Source: Dryocosmus kuriphilus (taxonomy: Eukaryota > Arthropoda > Insecta > Hymenoptera > Cynipidae). Taken from it: a DNA stretch of 64,000 bases. The notes beneath the pieces are model-generated. The model saw only the letters and a list, made by a program, of their open reading frames with translations. It was not told the DNA's origin and ran no database searches. Shown here piece by piece: positions 1 through 11,089 of the stretch (positions are counted from its first letter, which is position 1; every line of letters starts with the position of its first letter). The DNA lies in the NCBI GenBank assembly GCA_038277395.1, contig CM076191.1:23470983-23534982 (forward strand). Reading direction: 5' to 3'. A program made the translations under genes and the position numbers.

Positions 1-613
1 ACAAAAAACCAATTGACGATTGGCTTCATGAAGGAAAGGTCGAGTTTAAAGAAGCCTTTTTGCGATATTCGCATCTGAAATGTTCAGTTTTGATGAACCT
101 GAACTTTTTAATTGAGACAAGAGAAAGAGTATGAGTCGGTCGCACTGGTGCCGGCAAATCATCCCTAATTTCCGCCCTTTGCTGCCTTGTGATTGTGAAA
201 GGTCGTATAGAAATCAACGGAGTGGAGATTGGAGAAGTTGGACTTCACGATCTCCAATCTAGGCCCTTTTAACGCTTATACAGGTCACATTTTGTGGCAA
301 GCTTTCGAGGAGATCGAACCTAAAGAAATGGTACACCGTGCTCATGTGAACGAGGGTGGAAGAAACTTGAGTGTTGGTCAAAGACGGCTGGTCTGTTTAG
401 CCATATAAATAATCCCACTATTGTTCTCGATGAAGCCACTGCCAACGTCGATCCTTGAACCAATGAATTGATCAAAAAAAAAAATTCGAACCAAGTTCGA
501 AAAGTGCACTGTACCTACAATCGCCCACGGGCTAAATACATTCATGGATAGCGATCGCATTTTGGTGATTAATGCTGGCAGTGCTGTGGTCACTGGTCAG
601 CAAGAACCTTTAA
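1..613 (+). pseudogene. ABCC-type ABC transporter, nucleotide-binding domain 2 remnant
   Basis: Reading across frames gives the ordered landmarks of an ABC ATPase domain: a strand-rich start (EGKVEFKEAFLRYS, from about base 40), a Walker A motif (VGRTGAGKSSLIS, about 137-175), the ABC signature (LSVGQRRLVCLA, about 370-405), Walker B (IVLDEATANVD, about 421-455) and the H-switch (TIAHGLNT, where the family has R instead of G, about 520-543). Order and wording match the C-terminal domain of ABCC/MRP-type exporters, which pump conjugates across the plasma membrane. It is dead: an in-frame TGA just before Walker A, a missing segment where the Q-loop should be (about 255-280), a stop after the signature and an A-run frameshift near 480. 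No intron is visible, so it may be a processed copy or a single exon. The remnant runs off the left edge of the window. Confidence 0.85.
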
Positions 614-3216
614 TCTGTAATTTAAATTTATTTCTTGTTTTCTCAATTTTTAACTTTACGCGTGTAATTTTAAAATAAATCAATACCTTGATAGATCAAG
701 AATGTTCAATTTATGACGTTCAAAATGAAATAATTTTAGGTCGAAACTTGATAAATTAGATCATTTCACATATCTATGGAAATTAAAATAAAGACTTTTA
801 ATACTTCAAAATAAATTCAGATAAAAATTTTTTTAATTGGACCATTTTAATTTAGGGTCATTTGAAATTGCAAAGAGTGTGAATTTAAACGTTATTGGGC
901 CAATTTAAGTCCTACTTAATCATTTTTAATTGAAGACGCAAATTTATTGAAGACGCAAATTTAATAATATTAGTTTGATACTTTATAAGTAGGTCAATTT
1001 CGTTAGTCTGCCTTTTATCACCAGTACTTATTGGTTTTGGCCATGAAAAATATAATTACTAAAATTTCAAATTTCAAAAGACCTATAAAATTGCAACCAT
1101 TTTTTGATGACCCATAAAAATTTGAATTTGAAAGTGTCGATTTTCTAAAACTTAATCTAAGCGCGAATGTCGCGCGATGAGAATGTATCCGTCAAATCCG
1201 CAGGAATTTTGAATAAATTGTATCAAGACGTTCACTTAATATTTTAGAGTATATTATTATAATTTCCAATTTATATTAACAAGTTCCTACATCGTATTTA
1301 ATATTTTAATATTTTGTGAGCATTTCTCGGATTCTTGAGTAAAGGGTTTAAGTATGAAGAAACTGAATTTGCTCTAAAATAAATCACCTCATGGGTTTTT
1401 TATTCGCAGAAAAGAAAGGTATACTTAAGCACTTTAGAAACAATAATTCGAAGAAAGATACACGATACATTGTTTAAAATTCGTAACTAATTATTTCTGT
1501 CAATACCACTCAGTAAATGAAGTAATAAGTTCGAGGATCATTCACTTATAACCCGTGCTTCTTTCTTTCACTTACACAAAAGATACAAAATCCGTAATGA
1601 GAGAAAATTATTGTATTAGCTTGCCGTGTACAATTAGAGCTTGAAATGGGTCAAAGTAAAATATAATCTCTGAAAACGTGAACTTAGTTGTACCTTAACA
1701 ATTTATTTCTCGAAGGCCAGAGTAGGTAATTTTGTAATGGTTTATTCTCAAAATGAAGCATTAAATTACAGCTAATTCGTTTTTTTATACGACTTGAGGT
1801 TGTACTTACATTAGAGGAGCAACCAGAAACTAATTAGAATTGAAATTGAATTCTTCACCAGTTTTATGTTATAAATGATGATAAACATGCAAATGTGTAT
1901 TAAAGATTTGGATTCTCAACAGAAAAATTGCATGCCGGATTTACGTTCAGACAGCAATGATCTATATATACTACTTGAAATATGGGACGCGATGTCTGAC
2001 CATGCGCAACTACTACTGAATTAGAAAGTAGCGTCAATTATTTAAGAGAAAATGAAAAAAATCCGAGGCAGATAAATTTCCTCAAAATTTTCATGATTGT
2101 AATTGGGTCAGTACGTTTTGTATTAAAATAGAGCTGATTTAGAAATAAAATAATTAAAGTTTTAGAATAAATGAAAAATGATAAATCAACATCCATATTA
2201 TAAGTAAAAAGGTTTATAAAAAGAGTAATAATTTGTTAAGTTCAATCTTAATTAGGGTAGTCGGTACAGTCGTGGCCAAGGCAACACTTTATAGGGTCAC
2301 ATTAAAAATTATGATATGAAGAAAAAAATATATTCCAAAATAATAGTTGGGTGTTACGTATTCCATGCTTTTGATCATTACTCATACGAGGCTAAAAAGT
2401 ATCCTTATACTGAGAAACAAATTATTTTCTGTCATGATCCAAGAAAAACATATTTCGACGCCACTTTCTTGTAAATTTGACAATGTAGTGTAGTTTTTAA
2501 ATTTACCTTTTGCATAAATATTCCAACTTATTCTGGAAGTCCCAAGTTTAAATACCATAATGCTTGAATCCATAAAACTCAATTGTTTAATACGCAAAAA
2601 TTTTCAGTTTGAAGTTTTTACTGAGAAAATAATAATTGATATCGCAACTGCTGAAAGAAATGGAGTCCAACAAGAGTCGCCAAGCGATCACTTTTACTGT
2701 CCAATCATAAATTAACAGAACTATTCTACTTACTAAAAGATCAGACAAATGTAAACTCTCCACATATCGATGAAAGTGTCGACGAAGAGGATTTTCATAC
2801 AATTTTATAAACCGCGGTAAAAATGACATTTCAACGGTAGCAGACAGTACCAAAGATTCGATACGTAATTTTATATTTCCCTTTGCCTGCCCAGTAAATG
2901 AAAAAACATTCAAAAGAATTAAACGTGATTGAAGTCTGGAATACCTGTTGAATCCAGTTCCTGAACCCCCTTTTTTGAAATTGAGGGGAAAGGACAGATA
3001 AAAATTCGAATTCCTTTCTATTCGTGACACAAAATTCAATTTTTTTGTTAGAAAAGAAATTAGACGTATTGAAACGTATTCTATTTAATCCAAATAGGAA
3101 ATAGATGTGGGATTCAAACGTATATAGATATTTCTCAATATATTATGTTATCAATATAGATATTTTCTCAATGCTCTAAATGAAGTCTTTTGAAGGTTTC
3201 TATAGAGCCTGATCAG
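614..3216. other. Non-coding AT-rich stretch, no supported gene
   Basis: No ORF here shows recognisable motifs. The longest, a 150-codon minus-strand ORF at 2587-3039, has no motif and no neighbour that supports it. The only structure seen is a segment near 1060-1660 that recurs at 36,645-37,385. Confidence 0.6.
1060..1660 (+). repeat. Direct repeat, left copy (partner 36,645-37,385)
   Basis: Several blocks are shared in the same order and orientation with 36,645-37,385: TTCAAAAGACCTATAAAA, AAGCGCGAATGTCGC with GATGAGAATGTATCCGT, GTCAATACCACTCAGTAAAT and CAATTAGAGCTTGAAAT. The right copy is longer by about 140 bases. The copies are clearly diverged and non-coding. They may be an unnamed dispersed element or a segmental duplication. 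Confidence 0.7.
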
Positions 3217-4380
3217 AAAAAATCTGCCCGCTTCGCGGGCACATTCTCATCCCGCGCTTCGCGCTCGATAGATTATTCACCTCGCACTACGCGCTCGATG
3301 TTTATGGATCGCATAAACCTTTAAATTAAAGAATACAAAAGAAATTATTTTACTTAAAGCTCTATCGCCCTTAAGGAATACATTCTCATCATGACACTCG
3401 CGCTTCGCGCTCGATAATTACATTTTTTTTAAACACATTGTAGATTGGTAAAGTTTTCTTGTGATTTTCTAAATTTTCACAATACAGGATTTCGATTCTT
3501 AAAAGTAAAACGATGAGTCTTATAAATAAATTTTGTAGCTCTTTCCAAGGCGAACAATTCTGCTTGTTAATATTTTCTCATATCTTGCATAGTTTTGCTG
3601 AAAAGTGGCTTTCTTTATATTTCATAACATATTTCACGAATAACTCAAAAAATACGCGTCTGCTCAAAAAAATTATGGTAAGCAGATTTGTAGATCATTT
3701 TGAGGTGAACAACTTTGTTTATTATTATTTTTTCGTATCTTGCATAGTTTGGCGGGAAATTTGAAATTTTTTATTTTTAATAACGTTTTATCGATTAAAA
3801 CAAAAACCGTGCATTTTGTCAAAAAATAGTTAAAACAAAATTTGTAGATCTTTTTGAATTGAACAACTTTGTTCTTTATCATTTTTTTGTATCTTGAATA
3901 GTTTGGCGGAAAACCAGAGTTCTTTAATTTTAATAGCGTTTTCTTGATTAAAACAAAAACCGTTCATTTTATCGAAAAAACGGTTAAGACAAAATTTGTA
4001 GATTTTTTTAAGATGAACAATTTTACTCTCTTAAATTTTTTTTTGTATCTCATAGTTTAGCCGGAAAATGGATTTTTTGATTTTGTGAAAACCGTTTTTG
4101 ATGAATAAAACCATAACCGTTGGTCAAAAACCGCTGGTTAACGAACTCGTCCTTTCTTTTTACCCCTCAAGAAGTGTACCAAAGCGCACTCTAATCTGAT
4201 TAGTCCTTTGAAAGTTATTGTGGGAACAGACTCCAACGACGACGACAACGACGACAACAGACAGACACCGTAGTAAAAACCGTTTTTTCGGATTCAGGAA
4301 GTCTCAAAACGTGGAGATTTCATGAAATCCGCGAAAGCCAAACTTTACATAAATCTAATACCTTCTCTGATGAGAATGTA
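3217..4380 (+). repeat. GCGCTTCGCGC repeat family, copy A
   Basis: It starts with a perfect small hairpin (CCCGCTTCGCGGG) and a cluster of GCGCTTCGCGCTCGAT motifs. These are followed by a segment containing TCTATCGCCCTTAA, then diverged monomers of roughly 125-130 bases (each with GTTTGGCGG and AAAATTTGTAGAT), then a GACGACAACGAC run. It ends GATGAGAATGTA. CATTCTCATC near the start and GATGAGAATG at the end form short inverted termini. Related copies lie at 5050-7514 and, inverted, at 34,102-35,316. The family is non-coding and looks non-autonomous. Confidence 0.7.
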
Positions 4381-5049
4381 ATAACATTAGCTAACCTTCT
4401 TTTTCCTTCGTACGCTACTCTACACCTTTGCGCAAGCGTTGTTACATTTACATCGTATATCACGCTTTCGTTAACCAATGTTATCTTTATTCACCAATTG
4501 TCTTGAAATTAACCACTTTAGGATGGAATAAATTGGGGAGCATTTTTTGTTATTATTATATTAACATATTGAGAACTCGAAATGATCGAAGTATTGTACT
4601 CGTATAATTACTTTAAAAGCCGATAATAAAAGTGACAATTGTTTATAACTTTTGTTAAATAAACTTTGTGAAGGGAGCAGCTTGGTTTTTGGAGGGAGCA
4701 TTTTGGGAGGAATTTTTTTAACCCGCATAAGTTATTTTATGTTAATTAATAAAGAAAGTTGACGTCAGCATCAGATAGGTCAGTAAGACAAATGAAAACA
4801 CGTAGTTGATGGTGGTGGTGGTTAAGCCCACGTGTATTTTTTTTTAATTAAGCAAATTATTTTGCAGATATTAAATATTGAAGCATGGGTTGGCACTTAA
4901 ATTTGCTTGAGTGGTACAGGTCAGGATTTGATTTGAATGTTCCTAGTGTAACTATTCCTACGTCAGTCTTAATCTTTGTGATATTACATATACACTAATA
5001 CGCCTATTTCTGTTCGAAATAAATTAGCAGATGACTATTATTGCATTGC
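4381..5049. other. Non-coding spacer between two repeat copies
   Basis: No gene or structured element was recognised between copies A and B of the GCGCTTCGCGC repeat. Confidence 0.6.
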
Positions 5050-5105
5050 AAAAAATCTGTCCGCTTCGCGGACACATCCTCCTCACGCGCATCGCGCGAA
5101 GTACG

Positions 5106-6429
5106 AGGCACGTCCAGAAAGTAAGTGTACTGGTACTCTCACAGCTGTAGGGAATACTTTTTCGACATGTTGGCAATATTGCCGCGTAGCCTGACTCCTC
5201 CCCTTAAAAACGAGACCAATCCGAGGTTAGTGTGTTGAAAACTCTTGACGCAGTAGCATCTCTCGCGAAAAATGTCGATCGTATCTCCCGCAGTGCGAAA
5301 TTCGCGCCGTCATTCACTACCTCGTTGTGAAGGGAAAAGCTCCAGTTGAGATTTATAATGAGGTGAAAACTGTTTACGGTAATGGAGCTATGAATCGTAC
5401 GAGTGTGTACAAGTGGTGTCGCGAATTTAAAAATGACCGTACTTCCGTGCATGACGATCAGGGGAGCGGAAGACCTTCAATTGTGACTGACGAACTTGTG
5501 GAAAAAATCGAGATTGCGGTCCGTGACAATCGCAGATTGACGTTAGATGATCTTTCTGCGATATTTCCGCAAATCTCCAGATCCCTGTTACACGAAACAA
5601 TCACAGAAACTCTCGGATATCGGAAATTGTCTGCGAGGTGGGTCCCAAAACAGCTGACAGAACAGCACAAGTTGAATCGAGTGCAGAGCTCCAAAGAGTT
5701 TTTGGGGCGCTACGAACGCGAAGGCGATGCTTTTCTCTACTCTATTGTTACTGGAGACGAAACTTGGGTTGCCCACTACACGCCTGGAATTAAGAGGCAG
5801 TCTCAACAATGGCGCCACACCTTGTCACCCTCCGCTAAGAAATTCAAAACCACAATTTCAACCAAAAAAATCATGGCATCCGAGTTTTGGGACCATAAAG
5901 GCATAATTTTGATTGAAGATCTGCTTCACGGGGAGACCATCAACGCGGCAAGATACTATGAGACGCTGAAAAAATTGAAAAGGGCGATTCAGAATAAAAG
6001 GAGGGGCATGCTGACGAAGGGAGTCTGCCTGCTGCATGACAATGCCAAACCTCACACGGCCAATGCCACGAAGCAACTCCTGGACTCTTTTGGATGAGAC
6101 GTTTTGAACCACCCCCCGTATTCCCCTGACCGGGTCCTTCAGATTTCCATCTCTTCACTTCCCTGAAGGTGCACATGGGTGGAAACAAGTTTTCAACGGA
6201 CGAGGGGGTGAAGGGGGAGGTGGAGAAGTGGGCGAAAGAGCTGGCGAGGACTTCTTCGAGGCAGGCATCAAAAAATTGATCCCGCGGCTCACCACTTGCA
6301 TCAAGAGGGATGGTGACTATGTCGAAAAATAACTTACATATGTACAAGTGTAACCAACTATGTTTTTGTTTTAATAAATTTTTTTTGAAGCCTACATAAA
6401 TTGAGTACACTTACTTTCTGGACGTGCCT
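5106..6429 (+). mobile_element. mariner-type DNA transposon, full length but dead
   Basis: Two perfect 25 bp inverted termini were found by direct comparison: 5106-5130 (AGGCACGTCCAGAAAG...) and 6405-6429. The total of 1324 bp is typical for mariner. A TA precedes the left end nearby (5102-5103), but no clear TA follows the right end, so the target duplication is not clean. The enclosed transposase carries the mariner catalytic signatures. Confidence 0.9.
5272..6332 (+). pseudogene. mariner transposase, broken
   Basis: This is a DD34D transposase for cut-and-paste transposition, about 340 residues in the family. An ATG at 5272 fits the family start, but a frameshift follows before residues EIRAVIHYLVVKGKAP. 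The main frame (5327-6097) holds the N-terminal helix-turn-helix region and the linker GSGRPS. The catalytic block TGDETWV gives the first aspartate and LHDNAKPHTA the second. The reading frame then hits TGA directly after DSFG, where the family has tryptophan. The third aspartate follows in PPYSPD. A further frameshift separates this from PSDFHLF, and another occurs near 6265 before the C-terminus ending DYVEK at 6332. At least three frameshifts and one nonsense codon make it inactive. Confidence 0.9.
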
Positions 6430-7514
6430 GGGGCGCGCGTCTGTTGGCACCCGCGCTTCGCATTCGACATTTGACTCGCGCTTCGCGCTCGATACATTAT
6501 TTACGGCACTTGCGCTTCGCGCTAGATAGGTTATTTACCTCGCGCTACGCGCTCAGTGTTTATGGATCTTATAAACCTTTAAATTAAAAATTACAAAAGA
6601 AATTATTTTACTTAAGGCTCTATCGCCCTTAAAGAATACACTCTCATCATTCTCTCTCTCTTTCCAAGGTGAACAATTCTGCTTGTTAATATTTTCTCAT
6701 ATCTTGCATAGTTTTGCTGAAAAGTGGTTTTCTTTATATTTCATAGCATATTTCACGAATAACTCAAAAACTACGCGTCTGTTCAAAAAAATGATAGAGA
6801 AAAAATTTTTTAGATCTTTTTGAGCTGAACAACTTGGTTTATTATCATTTCTTTTGTATCTTGCATATTTTGGCGAAAAATTTGAATTTTTGATTTTTTA
6901 ATAGCCTTTTCTCGATTAAAATCAAACCGTGCATTTTATCAAAAAATATTAAAACCAAAATTTGTAGATGTTTTTGAGTTGAACAACTTTCTTTATTATC
7001 ATTTTTTCGTATCTTACACAGTTTGGCGGGAAATTTGCATTTTTTATTTTTAATAACGTTTTCTCGATTAAAACAAAAACCGTGCATTTTATCAAAAAAT
7101 GGTTAATACAAAATTTGTAGATCTTTTTAAGATAAACAATTTTATTCTCTTACATTTTTTTGTATCTCTCATAGTTTAGCCGGAAAATGGGTTTTCTTAT
7201 TTTGTGAAAACCGTTTTCGATGAATAAAACCATTACCGTTGGTCAAAAGTGGCTGGTTAACGAACTCGTCCTTACTTTTTATGCTTTAAAGAAGTCTGCC
7301 TAAGCGTAACCCAATCCGATTAGTCCTTCGAAAGTTATCGTGTTTACAGGCTACTACGACAACAACGACAACAATGACAACGACGACAACGACAGACACC
7401 AACGTAAAACATGTTTTTTCGGATTCGGGGGGTCATGAATGTCGACATTTCATGAAATCCGCGAAAGTCAGTTTTCACATAAAACTAATACCTTCTCATT
7501 GAGATGAGAATGTA

Positions 7515-7947
7515 AAAAATACTTTAGATTGTAATGTATTTTGAGATTATATTTTCATGGCCACACATTTAAACTCTTCAAAAACTAACAGTTTGTAAAT
7601 CTCTACGTAAAAGATATATTCCTCTTGTAGCACAAACACATTATTTTTCACTTTTCACTAGAAAAGCATTATTTAATAACCAACGTAAATTTAAAAACGG
7701 GACGCGCGTTAGACGTGTAAGAAAGTCGCACTTGCCAGAGGCACCGCGTCAGAGTCGATGGTACATATAAATACGTATTTATATTTATATTACACATTAT
7801 GTACTACATATCACCTATTCCTTATTATCTATTCAAATTTTATTAACTTCATATTGTTACAATTCATAAAAAACACTTTAATTTTGTGTTGATAATTTAG
7901 GAAAAAAACTTGGAATTCAACCCGGTAAGAAGAAAAGAATAGAGAAC
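7515..7947. other. Non-coding flank before the palindromic element
   Basis: No gene is seen. The last six bases, GAGAAC (7942-7947), are the candidate left target-site duplication of the element that starts at 7948. Confidence 0.5.
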
Positions 7948-8654
7948 AGTAGAGTATGGCAACACTGGGAAATTTGTGGTGGGGGGTCTATGGTGGGGTA
8001 AATACTCTTGGAAATTTGTGGTGGGGGTAATGTGGAGTGGGTCTATGGAAGGGGAAATTTTTAGAGGAGGTTTAATTAATGGTAATTAAAAATAATTAGA
8101 TTAATTTACGTAAATATTTTAATTTTTTTAATATAAAATGAAGATTAATTATTTTTTAAATCTCGAATTCTATACTAATAAAATTTTCGTAATCTTTTAT
8201 TAAAATGATTTATGTAATTCTAACCTAATTTTTAAAATCTAAAATTAAGATTAATTACTTTTTCAAATCGCGAAAGTTGTTGAAATCTTTTATTTAAAAA
8301 TCTGATATGACTAAAATATTTAAATGAGATAATTTTACTTAAAATTATGGGGACAGGTTCGATAAATGAAAATCACAGTTTTTATTTTATTTTGCTTTTA
8401 TTTCTTCTCCATCAAAAAAAAAAAAAAATTACATCTAAATTCTTACTTCTAACGCTATGAATACATCTGAGAAGCGAAGTAGAAATTACATCTAAAATCT
8501 TAAACCTACGAATAAAGGTATACGTGTAAGGTAACGAGTTGCGTCATTACAATCACCAGAGAGGGCCAAGCGAGAAGAAGTGAACAATTTACAACTAATT
8601 ATTCCATACGCTTGGAAAGAACGATATTTATTACTCATACATTATATACAATAC

Positions 8655-9789
8655 TTACAAAAGGTACAAAGTACCAAGTTTCAATGTACATGATTGTACA
8701 CGTGAATCTAACCGATTTTTATTTTGTAGCAAGCAGACGCAGCTGCCGCCATATTTAGAATTTGGGGCTCTAACCCATTTCAATTTATGATTGTCTAAAA
8801 GTTTTTTATGAAAGCTTACCACAATGCGGTCGTTGTCAAATAAATTGTCCGTAAAGATATCAGTAAAATTACGCAAAGTGCCACCACTACACATATGATG
8901 AAGAAGTGTTCCATCTGTAGAGGGTAGAGTTTCCTCGTAGACGATCAAGATGTTGAGGAATAAGAGGCGGTATCCCGTAGCTGTCAAAATAGGTTCCTCT
9001 ACTGGTACCGTCAATATGAATTCCGATCCAGTGGGAACCAGACTGAGTGTGCTCATCGGCGTTAACAACTATTGCAGCTGGTCTTGTTCAGGTTTTAGGA
9101 ATTTGATCTGCCGGGTACACACCAATCGTGGGCACTTTTAAAATCTTAATTGCCTGCAATATCTCTAGACTGTTCATTTTGAATGTCCACAATTTCGTAA
9201 GCGCAGGGTGCTTTATTTGAAGATTCAATCCCGTCCGGAACTTAATTCTTGGCAATGAACGTTTCTCCACACGATGTCTTTTTGTTTGAAATTTTACAAA
9301 GTATTTCTTCTTGTCGTTGTTTTCGAAGCCAGTGACGAAGCTTCAGAGCATTGTTGAGAGCACACTTGAACAATTTCTCCTTTCTGACTCCATGGTGAAA
9401 ACAGAATTCTTGTCTATCATCGAGCCTTCCGAGGGCTGGGCAGGTTAGATCTTTCAAATTGATAATCTGTCTGCTGGTGATTTTTTGCAAAAGTGAAGCC
9501 TTTTCACGGCCGCGTGGGTAAATTTGTGTCGCAGTTCTAGCAAATTCACGAAGATTGGCATACACAAACTTCAACGGAGTGTGTCCATCGAACCACTCAA
9601 TTCCATGGTAGAAACAGGTTAACCAATTGTTTTGTAATTTCGCACTTGCAGGAAGTTCAGAGAACACACACGGTAATGCAGCAATCCAATGTGCTGTGTA
9701 TTTATGATTACAGCAACGACAGCCACCTCCTTTGGTATAAACTGATTATCTATATCACAAAAGCCTTGGATGTCGATTATATAGTCCAT
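8655..9789 (-). pseudogene. DxQGF/KE-domain plus adenain-like protease fusion, left copy
   Basis: Mirror copy of the gene at 27,754. The ATG is at 9789-9787 and opens MDYIIDIQGF. A one-base loss about 70 bases in shifts the frame. The sequence is then readable at 9667-9242 (from MFSELPAS, through CFYHGIEWF, to KCALNNALKLRHWL), shifts again, and is readable at 9270-9088 until TGA replaces the tryptophan codon still present in the right copy (PKTW). The protease His and Asp blocks follow in shifted frames, and the tail continues to 8655. Three or more breaks make this copy less intact than the right one. As in the right copy, the segment that should carry the catalytic cysteine is absent. Confidence 0.75.
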
Positions 9790-9837
9790 TGTTCTTCAAC
9801 CATCGGTAAAGACTTGGATGATGAGACCCTCACAACA

Positions 9838-9870
9838 GACTGGCGATAACTGAATAGAGATCCTTTTATA
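9838..9870 (-). promoter_or_regulatory. TATA box and initiator-like core promoter, left copy
   Basis: On the minus strand TATAAAAGG (9870-9862) is followed by CCAGTC (9843-9838), the second element lying about 29 bases downstream of the first T. It lies about 50 bases upstream of the ATG at 9789 and is conserved in the right arm. Confidence 0.55.
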
Positions 9871-9994
9871 CTCAGGTACATATCCGATGCTCTGTATCCC
9901 CTCCACTTGCGGTCGATGGTAAAAACCGGTTCAGGTAAACAGGTTTATACAGGTCTATGCAGGTTCTAACCACTGTAATCTAATATAATCTGTC

Positions 9995-10309
9995 TCAAAG
10001 AGTCAATCTGCAAAACGTATCATATTCAGTGTAGACTATACAGTTTATAGTTTGCTTCAGTGCTTCTGCTACAATAATTTCAACTCGTAAGCTATCATGA
10101 TTAACAAGATTCCAGTGTGACTGACAATGTGCAGAAAGATCGGTAGTTAGATCAAATGCAAAGAGACTGTACCCGTTTGCATAATCAAAACGATCAATAT
10201 CATTTCCCTCATTCAGAAAATAAATTCCTGTTCCGGAAAATAGAGTACGGAAAGAATCGACATATAGCTTTCCTACTGAGAAACCTGGTTGCAAAGGCTT
10301 TGACGGCAA
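9995..10309 (-). pseudogene. Capsid-like protein, C-terminal fragment, left copy
   Basis: About 100 residues are readable: PSKPLQPGF, then LFSGTGIYFLNEGNDIDR, then GYSLFAFDLTTDLSAH and SHWNLVNHDSLRVE, ending with NCIVYTEYD. I recognise this as the C-terminal part of the invertebrate family annotated as F54H12.2-like, which occurs in Maverick-type elements and which I take to be a capsid protein. That role is inference. The large N-terminal part is missing. Directly upstream the frame runs into remains of a different gene, so the fragment sits at a deletion junction near 10,300. The right-arm copy is 27,266-27,497. Confidence 0.6.
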
Positions 10310-10798
10310 TTTGCTTCAACCCGTCAAAAGTAGTCTTCTGTAACACTATTGTTGGTCTATTCTCCTTGGTCCGTTTTTTTTCACTATCTCCCGCTGTGTG
10401 TTCCTCTTTATCACCAGGGCAATCAAAGACGACGGGCTTGTTGCCATTGTTAGTACTGAAGACAATATTCAATGAAGTGTGACCAAGTGACCGAGTCGAA
10501 AGAGATCGCCATGGAGCTCGCATTAACCAGTTTTACGTTAGGTTCGAGGCGCCCATCAGTCTGCAGGTCGAGTCCTGTGTAGACTTGTTTTGAGCAGGAG
10601 TTAACGTGTAAAGTGAATCCAGTAGTAGCTGATTAACTGGATGTCGAACAGTCTCTTCAGCGGAGGATCCAGGTACGTTTGTCTTCGGATTGAATCTGGA
10701 CTAAAAAAGTGAACTGTGATGCTCTCGTTCGCTTTTATACGTCTTGTTTCACCCCCACCATACGAAACGATGACGCATGCAGACTGAACTGGTTTCAA
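10290..10798 (-). pseudogene. Uncharacterised Maverick-associated gene remnant (left arm only)
   Basis: Three blocks in shifted frames on the minus strand appear to belong to one gene of about 170-200 residues. They are MKPVQSACVIVSYGGGETRR followed by DPPLKRLFDIQL (10,798-10,601), then VYTGLDLQTDGRLEPNVKL with FDSVTWSHF (about 10,590-10,470), then a charged DKEE/KKRTKENR stretch ending VLQKTTFDGLKQIA (to about 10,300). I recognise the block order from small uncharacterised insect proteins linked to Maverick-like elements, but no function is known to me. Its mirror on the right arm was lost with the deletion at the LINE boundary (27,265). Confidence 0.5.
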
Positions 10799-11089
10799 CC
10801 ACTAGCGGAAAGAATTTTGTCGGAAAGATTCTAGAAGCTTGTCACATAAAAAAAAATATTAGAGCGTTCTCTGATCTTTATCTATTCTAGGAACACCGTA
10901 CCAAACGTGTCAATACAATTTTAGAAATTCATTATACAAGTACATTTTTAAGATATTCTAACCGTTGTCGTGAGGGTAAATTTATTGCTTTTTCCGGGAA
11001 GAACACTTAAAAAAGAAGCAATAAATAACCAATAAGGAATGTTCAAAAACGCTTTATCTAAAAGTGTAATCGAGAGACGAAAACTAGAA
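10799..11089. other. Non-coding spacer in left arm
   Basis: No gene is seen between the gene remnant and the AAAAT satellite. Its mirror is missing from the right arm. Confidence 0.5.

Larger units (their letters stand above)
5050..7514 (+). repeat. GCGCTTCGCGC repeat family, copy B, interrupted by mariner
   Basis: It opens with the hairpin variant TCCGCTTCGCGGA, is interrupted at about 5105-6429 by a mariner, and resumes with the GC-rich cluster, the TCTATCGCCCTTAA block, the ~125 base monomers and the terminal GATGAGAATGTA. Comparison with copy C (34,102-35,316, minus) shows that the mariner sits inside the GC-rich head of the repeat. Confidence 0.7.
7948..10277. repeat. Outer inverted-repeat arm, left
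   Basis: Reverse-complement partner of 27,266-29,551. It contains the protease-fusion and capsid-fragment pseudogenes, both on the minus strand and pointing outward. It has a local duplication of GGAAATTTGTGGTGGGGG near 7969-8030 not present in the right arm. Divergence between the arms is low: single-base changes and small indels are seen throughout. Confidence 0.9.

Noticed and set aside
2587..3039. 150-codon minus-strand ORF
   Set aside because: No recognisable motif, no neighbouring gene and no start or promoter context in an AT-rich non-coding stretch.
5458..6410. Minus-strand ORFs of up to 156 codons across the mariner
   Set aside because: Shadows of the transposase gene on the other strand.
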